From Telopea speciosissima (Eukaryota; Streptophyta; Magnoliopsida; Proteales; Proteaceae): a DNA stretch of 64,000 nt. The DNA lies in assembly GCF_018873765.1 (NCBI RefSeq), contig NC_057922.1, positions 14,025,563 through 14,089,562 on the forward strand, in the 5' to 3' direction. The position numbers and the translations under genes were made by a program. This document shows, in pieces, positions 33,770-44,139 of this stretch (its first letter is position 1; each line of letters starts with the position of its first letter). Under the pieces are notes generated by a model. It saw only the letters and a program-made list of their open reading frames with translations. It was not told the DNA's origin and did not search any database.

Positions 33770-33921
33770 TAAAAAAAAGGGCATACCCAGTGCACGAGGC
33801 TCCTGTCACTCCAGGGTCTAAGGAGGGTCATAATGTACATAACCTTACCCCAGCTTCGCGGAGAGGCTGTTTCCCGACTCGAAATGGAGTAACCTTACCA
33901 TTGCGCTGAGGTCGGCCCTCT
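33770..33921 (-). mobile_element. Au-like SINE, reverse orientation
   Basis: AAAAAAAAGGGCATACCCAG (3' end on the - strand), GGTCTAAGGAGGGTCATAAT, then GAGGCTGTTTCCCGACTC and CAATGGT-type box A. It is flanked by 16-bp duplications AACTAAATAACTTCAT (33754-33769) and AACTAGATAACTTCAT (33922-33937), one mismatch. Part of the box B side is deleted. Confidence 0.88.
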
Positions 33922-33937
33922 AACTAGATAACTTCAT

Positions 33938-35002
33938 AATGGAAGAAATAAGACAAATAGAAATTTCAGGAAACATACCAAAACACCAGCAAGGCAAGCC
34001 AATATTGCAAAGTTATTTGTATCAGCCCATTAAAAGCTCCTAGAGATACAGGTCGCTCTGACTAATTAGAGCAGAAAACAGAAACTTCATCAAATCATCA
34101 TTACATCTTTATACAGTACCTGTATTGGTGAACTACGTGTTGCTACCTATTACAAGAGTAGGCTCATGTTTAATTTTGCTCTTTTAAAAAAAAAATAATG
34201 AAGTACAACACACATTTCCATTGTTTCCTCAATGATGAATGGATAAGATGATTCCAAGACCTAACTAGTAAGGAAAACCTAAGTCCTTATCAAGTCAACT
34301 AAGCAAGTGTTTAATAGTCTCCTTGAGTTTTCAAGCAATTCAAAATCGCAATTTCTAGGGAAGCTAAAAACATTAGCTAAGTTCTCATACAATATAGCTT
34401 AATAAACAGCCACATAGTAATGCAACAGAAAGCATCACAATGCATACTAATCTAGTCCTACACAGATAATGCATGTTCATTTCATCATCATAAGCATAAT
34501 AAGTCCAAATCATGTCCCCAACCATGAAATAAGAACTTCTAACTATTTATGTTCAAGACAAATAAACTAACCAACACAGAAATACCGAATGCACAAACCA
34601 AACACCTACTAAAACAACTAAACAAAGGGAAAATCAATCCTCAAATTCAATCAGCTTTCTATTTAGCCTACTTTCAACTCTTTAATTCAAAATCCCAGCC
34701 CGTCCAACCAAACTTAACATCTGAAAATGAAACCAATCACACTTTTTTTTATATTGTAAAACTCAAGAGGCGTATAGGCCATTTTACCAAATATCGAATG
34801 AAATCCGACACAGTAGTCAATTTACAGATGAGGCATCTTTACCAGAAGAAAGCAAACAACCGTACCGATTCTGAAGCTTTCCCAACCAAAGCTTTCGTGA
34901 GAGGTAAAATGCAAAACCTTAGGTCACAAGAAATTTGAAACATGAGAGTTAAAAAGAATTTCATAAATTAAAGCAAAATGAGGAAATCTGTGCAACCAAA
35001 AC
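33938..35002. other. Region downstream of the small - strand gene, no firm exon
   Basis: The - strand around 34035-33980 reads ADTNNFAILACLAGVL before a GTATGT donor-like site. This is hydrophobic and could be a further exon of the gene starting at 35280, but no acceptor fits because a stop precedes it in the frame. The + frame at 34549-34938 shows no known motif. Confidence 0.25.
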
Positions 35003-35280
35003 TTACATTCCTCTGCCACCAGCTAAAGCTTCATCTGCCGGGTCTCTCCATTCATCATACCTGCATAAAATTTAAATAAATAAATAAAAATATACAAAAA
35101 AACATTAAGAATGGAACAAATTCTGAACTCTGTGGCTTAGGGTTTGGTTCTGGAGAGACAGAGATAGAGAGAATACACCCAACCGTAACGCCTATCAAAT
35201 TGTAGGCGTTTCGATGGCTGCTTCGCAGAAACTCTGGAGGCATTGGAGCCGGAGCCGGAGCTGGAGCTGACCGGCGCCAT
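35003..35280 (-). CDS. Candidate two-exon gene start, small protein or 5' end of a longer gene
   Basis: Read on the - strand, ATG at 35280 opens a Ser/Gly-rich start (MAPVSSSSGSGS) and then KRLQFDRRYGW. Exon 1 ends at 35177 before GTATTC, and exon 2 begins at 35060 after TTTTATGCAG. The join gives RRYGWVYDEWRDPADEALAG then GRGM. The next codon is TAA (35005-35003), giving 53 residues. But ATGTAAGT is also a perfect donor (exon end 35007), so this may be exon 2 of a longer protein whose later exons I cannot place. The charged, conserved-looking block argues for a genuine gene. I have a vague memory of similar plant proteins but no function. AT-rich intron and a plausible 5' leader support it. 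Confidence 0.5.
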
Positions 35281-38014
35281 TATCTCTATGAAGTCTGAAC
35301 TACTTGGGTTGAACTTGACATTAGAGTATGAAAAGAGTTGGTTGATGTTATGAGATTAAAGGTAGAACTCAGATCAGAAGCGCCCTGCGGCCTGAGGGCA
35401 ATAGATAATCACATTTCTTTACCCAAAATAATAAATAAAATGAAATAAGCACATTTTTATATTTCCCCAATACGATAACGAGTTTGTTGTAGCCCAACTA
35501 AGGCTGCAACAGGGTCGGATTAGGTCAGGCATTTTAAAATCCCAGTCCAAGCTTGAGTCCCTTTATTTGGGCTCAGGCTCAGCCCTCAAGAAGCAATTTT
35601 CTAACAAACTCTAGATTGATACCACCAAATCCAAATTTGTGTCCAATCAATTGGTCAGCATGTGCGTGCAAGCCCTAGAGGCCCAAGCAGCGATCTCTTT
35701 CCCTATTATCTCTTGCTCCAAAAAATAACTCTCAAGTACATACTTTTTCTCTGATAATGGAAAAACCTCTCACATCTCTCGTTTTCTCTCCTCTCCCGTG
35801 TGAGTGTATAGAAAGTGATTGAGTTTTGTGAAACCCTAGTCTGTGAGGTGGTGGTTGGTGGCCAACGTCAAAGGAAACAACTTCGCATCTTTATCAAGTA
35901 GGTTAAATGAACACATGGGAACCTCTGCTAGTAGGATTATTTCAATAAAGTGCCAACTGAAGTGCCCCATCTTGATGACTTAAATGAACACATGCGAAAT
36001 CTGCGGGACTAGTTCCTATGGAGATTCCCTTAGGTCTAATCCACGATGATACAGATGAGCCTAAAAACATAATTGATAACATGAAAATATTAGGCCGCTT
36101 CATTTTTATTGCTTGAGAATGGTTCAAAGTGACCTAAGAAAATTGCTTCTTGAGCGCTATTTTCTCTTCTTTCTTTAGGAAGTGTCTTAGATCAGCTAGA
36201 GCTCTTCTCGAAAAACTGACAATTCTTAGTATTCCCCTTCACCCCAAGACCAACATCATTGCTATCATAGTGGAGAGAACCAACCATTGAAGGGTTAAGA
36301 CTCCGTTGAGGTCTTGCATTTGTGAGCCTAGAGGTAACCGATGATCTTCCCTTCTAATTCAACAGGGTTACCCTACATGGATTTCCTATCTCTACTGGTT
36401 AACCCATCAATTTGGTTCAACTGATCCAGGCAAGTGGACCATCCATGACCCGATGGTTATTTCCAACAATTATATAACTGACAATAACATTTTGTGTTTA
36501 TCAAAGCTTGCCACATCAGCATCCATGAAAGATTCCATATGATATTATTACTTTTGAACGAGCTCATCAATCTAGAAGTTGAATGACCTTAAGAGCACAT
36601 GTCATGGTTTTTACTCATGAACATTTCATCAAACAGACATAAGAGACCATGAAGGTCATTCAATTTCTAGATTGATGAGGTCATTCAAAAGCATGGAATA
36701 GTCATGGAATCGAAGTTCAAAACAAATTCTATAAAATATCCTCTCTTGTATGTCCACTTATCTTTATATTTTTCAGTCATCCATGTATGTGTGTGCATCT
36801 TCCCATGCTCGCTAGATTTACAAACCCTATTTGGCTGAAACTTGACATGTAGATTGAGAGACTTTAGGGTTTATTATCCATAAATATCTAGATAGGGCTC
36901 AGATCAATTATGAAAACCATTTTCGTACGCCTGCAAGCCATCCATATAGATGGCATATGAATGGAATCTAGAGGAGTGGATTCCATATAGATGGAGGCAT
37001 ATGAGAATGGTTCTCGTGCGAGAACCTGATCCTGCTTCTGAAACTTCTATCGCTGTCAAACTTGGAAAACAACCAAAAGTTTACGGCACTGGTTAATTGA
37101 TATTAATATTAGTCTCAATCCTCTAGAAACTATCAACCAAAACAAAAAAAACCTCTAGAAACTAATGGTTTTTAACTAAGTGAAGTACTAAACATGCATT
37201 TTATAAGGCTACAGACAAGATATAGATACTTTGGGAATATTTGAAAAAATAATAACGTGCGTCTTTGTCCATGACGAGGTCTATTTCTAGGTTCAATCAA
37301 AGAGCTGGTCCTCAAATTTATTCTTTATCTTCGTAATAACCATTTCAGCTGTTCCCCTTAAGCTTTGGTCTATGTACGTAACGGCGCGCTATAAAATTAA
37401 ATTAAAAAATGAATTTATGGATCAGAAAAATAAATAACAGGTCGTTGTAGTAGCAACAAGTCAACAATTATATGTTCTAGAAACATCAACAACTATTGAT
37501 AGTTTCATGTGATAGAGGATCTTATTTTTCATCAAATTGATTGAGTTTCAGTCACTTCAGAAATTGGAAACCTGCTTCAAAATTCAAAGTAAGAAATAAC
37601 ATAAATGTCACTAGCTTGATTTCATAATAATAACATGGTATTTATATAATCGGGCGAGGGATGTACACATCGTACGATTTGTATACGGAGGGGATTTAAT
37701 TACCTTCTTATTCTTATCTCTGACCATTCTAGAATTCGAGGTTGCTCCAAATTACTAATGTGGAGAACCCACCAATCAGTGGAGCAGGTTACGGTTTATT
37801 AATAGGGGGTAGGAGGAGTAATGACCACCCTACCCCTACCCAAAAACTTTGCCTAAGGTGGGGTCCACTCCCCCTTATTAGAGGAATTGGAGAATTGAAG
37901 GTGCCTACGAATTGAAGGTGATAAATTTCCTACGTATGTCAGGAGAGAGAAAGATAGAGGAGATGCTGACTTAATTAGGCTTTGTCGGCAGCTCAGAGAT
38001 ACTTTTCTCATTCA
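35281..38014. other. Intergenic, upstream of the - strand gene
   Basis: No gene seen. An inverted pair of about 45 bp is present: TGAACGAGCTCATCAATCTAGA..GAATGACCTT (36554-36592) against AAGGTCATTCAATTTCTAGATTGATGAGG (36653-36681). A family B MITE lies at 37790-37932. Confidence 0.45.
37790..37932. mobile_element. MITE-like element, family B
   Basis: Core ATGACCACCCTACCCC and GGTGGGGTCCACTCCCCC, right end TTAGAGGAATTGGAGAATTG and GGTGATAA. The left arm is mostly lost. Confidence 0.55.
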
Positions 38015-38023
38015 TTTTTTTTA

Positions 38024-39648
38024 GGAGGAATTTCTTAGATCTACTAGATTGAAAAAAGATTTACAAAACCAGTAGCTGTAAATTATGTTTTACATTTACA
38101 AGTTACTTGATTTAAAAAGATTTACCGACCCCCCATGTGAGTAAAAGAAGTTAAATGAATAACCCAAGATACCCCCAACATCCTTCTCTCTCCTTCTTCT
38201 TCTTCTTCTCCGATGGAACCAACCACTCTCTCCTGCAACCACTCCTTTGATCCCCCTCCCCTGCAATCCTGCCCCAGCCTTCTCCTTGCAAACCCACTCT
38301 GTACCACCACTTCCACCGCCAGCCACCCTGAAGATTTCATCTTTGTCTATATTAGTGCAGTTGATTTTGTCTTCTCTGTTGCAGAAGACATCACCGTGAT
38401 TTCTAACGTGCCTCGGGGAAGAACAGTGACCAGGTATTAGCAACCCTTAAAATATCTCAAAAATCTTCTGTAGCTTCTGAAATTTGATCTCGAATCCTTA
38501 CAATCCGTCCTTGTTTTCACCTGCTTTACAACAGCATCCTCAAAATTATACAAGTGAAACAGCTTGGATTCTCTATTAAAGAGACTGAAGCAGACAAGTG
38601 ACCAAGCAGAGAAAAATGATTTCCAAAAAGGCAAAAAAGGGGTGTGGAAGAAGGGTTTTTTTTCTGCCATTTTTTGAGCCACTGTTAAATTGTAGTGGCA
38701 GAAAAACATAAATAGAAAGAGATCTCGGTATCTATCCAAACAGAGAGAGGAAGAAATCCCAACTTGTTGTGGTCTAACATCCTTCCATCGAAAGGAGAAA
38801 CGGGGAGGAGAAATTTTGACAAAGACATCCAGAAATAATAAAAATTGAAACTTTAAAACAAATTAGAAATAACAAGTAACAACCCAAACCGGAAAACGCA
38901 AAACAAGAAGAAATCCACCAAAAATACCCGGATTCTTGAAATTGCCAAAAGCAATAATTTCAGAGAAACCAAAAACATAAAAGCCGAGCACTTATCAAAT
39001 GGGACAATATTAGATGACCAAAAAACCAAAAAAAATCAATTTCTCAAAGAAAAAAGTTATTTTTTTTTTTCATCTCTGGATCATCATATGACTCTTCATT
39101 CAAAACCCACATCATAAATACAAAAACAAGAGACGAAGAAAACAAATTAAAGCATGATAGCTTTTTCGTTTTCTTATCAAACACTAACTATCGAACTTGG
39201 AAGGTAAACACAAAAAGAAAGAGAGTAAAAAAGAAAAAGAAATTTACCTGGATTTGGTTTTAGATTCTTTTGTTGGAAGGGCACGTCAGAAATCACGGTG
39301 ATGTCTTTTGCAACGAGAGGACAAAATCAACTACACTAATGAAGACGAAGATGAAATCTTAGGGCTGGCTGGCGGCGGAGGTGGTGGTAAAGGGCGGGTT
39401 TGCAAGGAGAAGGGTGGGGCGGAATTGCAGGGGAGGGGGATCAAGGGAGTGGTTGGTTCCATGGAGAAGAAGAAGGAGGAGAGAGAGAAGGATGTTGGGG
39501 GCATTTTGGGTTATTCATTTAACTTCTTTTACTCACATGGGGGTTTGATAAATCTTTTTAAATCAAGTAACTTATAAATGTAAAACATAATTTACAGCTA
39601 CTGGTTTTGTAAATCTTTTTTTAATCTAATAAATCTAGGAAATTCTCC
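38024..39648. mobile_element. Mutator-like element with about 375-bp TIRs
   Basis: The left arm (38024 to about 38414) and right arm (about 39280 to 39648) are inverted copies. Both hold the words AGATTTACAAAACCAGTAGC, TGTAAATTATGTTTTACATT and GACATCACCGTGATTTCT. The tips read GGAGGAATTTCTTAG and GGAGAATTTCCTAG inward. The 9-base flanks TTTTTTTTA (38015-38023) and CTTTTTTTA (39649-39657) differ by one base. The arms contain Gly/Lys-rich frames (GGGGGKGRVCKEKGG) that look like a captured coding piece duplicated in both TIRs. No transposase is seen; the 865-bp centre is unrecognised. Confidence 0.8.
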
Positions 39649-39657
39649 CTTTTTTTA

Positions 39658-40639
39658 TTATTATTTCCTATACTAATTTCAAAATTAAAATTGAAAGTGA
39701 GTAGATTGTAAGATTTTCTACCATGGGTCCACCGTGCCCTTCTAATTTATTTATTTTTGGTAAAAAAAACTCTAAGTATTTCTTTTTTTTTTGGGTAGAA
39801 GCTCTAAGTATTTCACATCACAAGAAAAGCATCAACTGATTACCAAAAAAAAAAAAAAAAATTCCACCACAGAAAAAAAACATCATCAAAAGTCGTGACA
39901 ACTAGCTACGTAACAATTGTGACAATGAGGTTGGACCTAGGAAGCTTTACAGATCAAGGTTTGATTTTTGAGCCAAGATGGACCAATCGTTTTGGTGACT
40001 CATTGGTTTGGCAAGATTAAATTTAGAGATAATTATAAAATTCCTCAAAAATAGGTTTTGATTTACTAAAGGGAAAAAGGAGCCTCTCGAGAGCGTGGTT
40101 CCTATGCCAGAACATAGGCTCCCGCAAAATGACCATCATGTCCTAATGAAAGGTGGAAATCCTACTCCTACTGATGCCTCTGAGCACGCTTCCATTAGTC
40201 CCGTGTTGTCATAGGGGCCACGTTCCGAACAGAAAACTCTCACCCATTACCAAATTACCCATTTCAATCTTTTATTTAACTAACTGGTCATTCTAGGCGT
40301 CATACACTCATGTCAAGTGCATAACTATCGTCAAGGAGGGAATCACATTTCGATGGATGATTCCCACTATCATAGCATGCTCCCACAAACCGTGACTACT
40401 ACCTATCTCATGGGAGATGAATGTAAACCATAATCTTGTCAAATAATTTAGGTATTATCCTATCAACATTTGCAAGAACTAGTTTATCAAATCTTTACGT
40501 CCGCCAACAATAAGAGGCCATGGAAGCACGTACTACTTCTTTAGAGTTCCCATTTCACACTTGCTTTAAAATTAGGTTAATCATCTCATATGCACACTAA
40601 ACAACATACAACCTATGTAAACCAATTTAAGGGTTAATC
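39658..40639. other. Intergenic, no gene seen
   Basis: It contains an A run (39845-39861) and, at 40075-40230, a member of the dispersed repeat with GCGTGGTTCCTATGCCAGAAC also found at 10330, 10810, 55660 and 56000. Confidence 0.45.
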
Positions 40640-41035
40640 ATCTCTTATTTTGTGATGCATACTCTTAGGGAGGGTAACTCTATTGCAGATATCTTGACCA
40701 AGAAAATTGCGGATGAGCAATCAGAAAGTTCTTGGGATGAAAATCCTGATTTCATCTAGGGAGAAGTTCTTTGGGATATCAAGGAAGATCCTATTGTTCT
40801 AGATTTTGCAATTCTTAATTGGCTTTTCCTTACTGATGACAATGCCAAAGGTGAAGATTAAGGTCAATTCGGATTTGAAGTGGCTGCTGATGGCTATGCC
40901 GAAAGTGGCCCCTTAGATCTGTTGATTTTCCTTGTAATTTATTGGTCTGGGAATGCCTAGACTTATATCTACAAGTTATTCATTTTAATGTATTTTTTGC
41001 CGATCTTTAGAGAAAAAGTATAAAAAAAAAATTAC
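40640..41035 (+). mobile_element. LINE 3' end (RNase H tail)
   Basis: Reads HTLREGNSIADILTKKIADE and further degraded protein, then a TAAAAAAAAA end near 41030. REGNSxAD is the usual RNase H-like tail of plant LINEs. Confidence 0.65.
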
Positions 41036-42159
41036 TAGCCATCATAACCATTTACTCATGGATCAATTCCCCAACTTTTTTTTTTTTTTTTTTCTTTCAT
41101 ATTTTTCAGAAACCTACATGTATGATGATAGGTTGGTCCATAAAATTTTGTAAAGGTTTTGTTCATAATGTTAGCATTCATCAAGAAATTATGGTGTACT
41201 CCTAGTTTAACAACTGGAAATTTGTATTCCTTGGTCAAAAACTTTCTTTCGGTCTATGAATCGATACCTATTTTGGATATGGTTTCGTTTGATTATTAAA
41301 AGATTAGTTGTCCTTTGAAGGAATATCAATTTGGTCTATTTGAATGAATTAGCTCATACAATATTAGGCAAGAAATTGCAAAATTTCTTTCCTTCTATAA
41401 ATCGATTCCTATTTTAGATATGGTTTCATTTGATTGTTAAAGAGATTAGTTGTCCTTTGAATGAATCTTAATTTGGTCAATTAGAATAAGTTACCTCATA
41501 CAATTTTAGGCAAGAAATTGCAAAATGTTCTTATATGACTGTCATATCTCTACTCTAGGTATGTTTTGATTTGCCAAGTATATAAGCCTTAGTTGTAGTC
41601 ATTAGTTCTTTGAAAAAGGGGAAAACTGTAACGTATGTGTGAAGGCAACAACATCATTTTATATGAGAACAGAGATAGACACAAAAGGGTGCTAGTGTAC
41701 CCTATCCTCTAAACTGAAGCATTCGAAGACTTCCGTTCAACATGGCCATGCCAGCTCAGACAACTTTCTCGAAGCTTATCTTGAATTGAGGCTACTACAA
41801 AACTAGCTCTAATGTGATAATTCCTTATTTTATTCTTCCTGGGAGCCAGGAGTTATAGTGGGAGGGGGGGGCGCAGCGGCTACGAAGTTGTAAGGTTCGG
41901 GTGGGGGCTGGAGAGGGGTGTGGGGTATGATCATTTCTTATTCCTCTTGTTGCAATGTTTATGTTTTGATAGAAACAAACATTAGAAAACTTTTCAACAT
42001 GTAAAATTTGCCGTGGAAAAATTTCCAAATAAAATTTTACGCCAAAACAAACAGAGCCAGTTGCATGATCAATTTGATGCCCTGAACTTGATTAGGCGCA
42101 TTTTCATTCACGAATTGGAACCGACTGATAAGTTTCTGGGTTAGGAGTCCATGTTTTTT
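41036..42159. other. Intergenic with diverged tandem words and a MITE
   Basis: Two diverged copies of a unit containing ATCGATACCTATTTTGGATA lie at 41258-41400 and 41401-41540. A hairpin MITE is at 41935-42058. No gene is seen. Confidence 0.45.
41935..42058. mobile_element. Hairpin MITE, family C
   Basis: GATAGAAACAAACATTAG at the left and AAATAAAATTTTACGCC..AAACAAACAGAGCC at the right. Same family as 56791-57035 (CTCCGTTTGTTTCAGTGTAA). Confidence 0.5.
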
Positions 42160-42480
42160 TTTTTTTGGGTAAGAATGCAAAGATTCATTCATCAACGATG
42201 GATTAAGCTCCCTACCGTCTTCCGTCTATCACATGAGAGATAGCTACGCAAGGATCGAAATTGGGCCAAACAATCCTATCCATAACGGATTATGCCCTCT
42301 CGACAAGAATATTTGCAACAATATTAGTAGTCCTTGAAATATAAAAAACACTGACATTCTTCAAAATATGTAGCAAGGTGAAGGATGTCCTCTAGCACGG
42401 ATCTAATTGCAAGATTGGAGTCAAAGATAGAATTCTTCCAGGCTGAGATGATCTCCTAACTGTCGCTCTTCAATGAGTCC
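42160..42480 (-). mobile_element. LINE RNase H remnant
   Basis: The - strand reads SNLAIRSVLEDILHLATYF and, in another frame, VFYISRTTNIVANILVERA, recognisable as a plant LINE RNase H-like domain with a frameshift. Confidence 0.6.
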
Positions 42481-43943
42481 ATGTTAATATCAATTAAAAA
42501 ATTACGTTCATTATTACGTAGTTATTAAGTTCAGAATACTTTTGTTAACCGTCAAAGTTCAGGTTATGATCTAACAGAAAAAAAAAAAAACCTTCAGGTT
42601 ATGATGTCGTGAGGTTAATCTTTAGGTTAAAAAATCTCTTGGATGGACCTACCAATGGACCATTTCAAAATTTTAAGATCAACGTGTCTTTTTGTATGAA
42701 CTACAGTTAGCACCCTCACAACAATAGGTGTGACAGACTTTCTAATGCATGCCTCTTAATTAATAATTTTAAAATTCAAGTTTAGGTGTTTCCATATGAA
42801 ATTCTAATCAAATCCAACACATCCTAGTTAGTTAGGGTTCACAAACCCCTATAGGGTTTTTGTATATTTCCCAAAATACTGTCCAGAGTTTCTTGACGTA
42901 CACCCTTTCTCTCTTCCTTCTCACTTGGTCAATCATTCACCTCCTCTCTCTATTGGTGTTTCTCCTCTTTTTGCTTCTAATTATCTTGTTCTTTTCATGA
43001 TCTTTTATCTTGTTATTTTTTCTCTCCTTGGAGAAAACCCATTTAGTCTCTCTGCTCTACCTTGTTAGACAAGTTTTACCTTGTTGGACAAGTTTTCATT
43101 CTCTTTCTTTAGAGAATAAACCTATTACACACTTCTTCCAAAGTGCCTCTTGGAAAATTACACTGCATGGTTAATGTCTTCAACAACCACCTACTTCAAC
43201 TTACTTGAAAGATCCAAACTTGTTGAACATTCCACTTTTTCACTCGAAGACTATTCACCTCTCATTCAAATACTGTAATTAATGTTTTGAACAACCAACT
43301 GTTTCTATGTACTTGAAAAATCCAACCTTATTGAAGACTTTTCAACTCTAGATAAAAATCGCCAAACCCAACATATCCTAGGCCATATAGGGTTTTTGTA
43401 TATTTCTTAAAATACCCTCCTGCGTGCATCTAAAGTCCCATGGTGAATGAATTCCATTCATTCACCGCTTAACGAAAACTTGTTCTTTTTCGTATTATTA
43501 ATTTTGAAAACAAAATAGCCTTGTTGGGCCAAGAGGTTTTTTTGTTTTTTTTTTTGGGGAGTTAAAAGGATAATCTCATTGATTAGGTCAATTTGACAAG
43601 ACAGAAAATCCAAACCCCAAAAGAAAGAAAAGTTGTAAGAAAAGGTCTGGAAGCAACCTCACAAACTAATCTCGACCCTTAATTTTCTTCTTCTTACATT
43701 TCATATTTATTTGTCTCACTTCCTTTTCTCAAAGTCAAATAGACTACTTTTTGACGCCTTCGTGACGTGTTGAACTTTGATTGGACAAAAATATTTTGTT
43801 TTGTTCCAGTCAATGAGTCATTCTTCAGTAAGACAGGGACAAAATAATGGGCGATTCCCGCGTTTCCCTAATCCGACCAATTCCTTCGCATTGAAGTATT
43901 CCAAATCTGATTTGTGATTCTCTTTCTTCTTCCATTCCATTCG
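42481..43943. other. Intergenic, upstream of PP2C copy 1
   Basis: No gene. Imperfect repeats of TTGTTAGACAAGTTTTACC / TTGTTGGACAAGTTTTCATT occur near 43060, and words around 42830-42880 recur near 43380. The last 100 bases are shared with the region upstream of PP2C copy 2. Confidence 0.45.
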
Positions 43944-43955
43944 TTGACTGGTCAA
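43944..43955. promoter_or_regulatory. W-box-like palindrome upstream of PP2C copy 1
   Basis: TTGACTGGTCAA, two facing TTGAC cores, about 185 bases before the start. The copy 2 equivalent reads TGACTGGTCA at 49593-49602. WRKY binding is inferred from the motif. Confidence 0.4.
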
Positions 43956-44001
43956 AATCTTCAACTAATAATTATTATTTTTCTCAATCTCTTAGTCTCT
44001 T

Positions 44002-44027
44002 ACTATATATATATATATATAAAGAAC
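44002..44027 (+). promoter_or_regulatory. TATA region of PP2C copy 1
   Basis: An alternating TATATATA tract ending TATAAAG, about 115 bases before the ATG at 44140. It could be a TATA box or merely a microsatellite. Confidence 0.4.
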
Positions 44028-44139
44028 CCAAAAACCCTAAATCTTGTATGAAAACCTTTCCAATTTCGAACACAATTCCATTTCTACCTGGTTGGGATCT
44101 TCTCATATATCAAGAAAGGAAAGAATTGAAGAAACAAAG

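Noticed and set aside
34549..34938. 129-residue open frame on the + strand
   Set aside because: Asn/Lys/Gln-rich composition typical of random AT-rich DNA, no motif, and it lies opposite a possible - strand gene.
38437..38739. 100-residue frame on the - strand inside the second Mutator-like element
   Set aside because: No transposase or host-gene motif seen; it starts in one TIR edge and has no support.
44044..44139. Upstream in-frame extension of PP2C copy 1
   Set aside because: No ATG in frame before 44140; the extension depends on a TTG codon.
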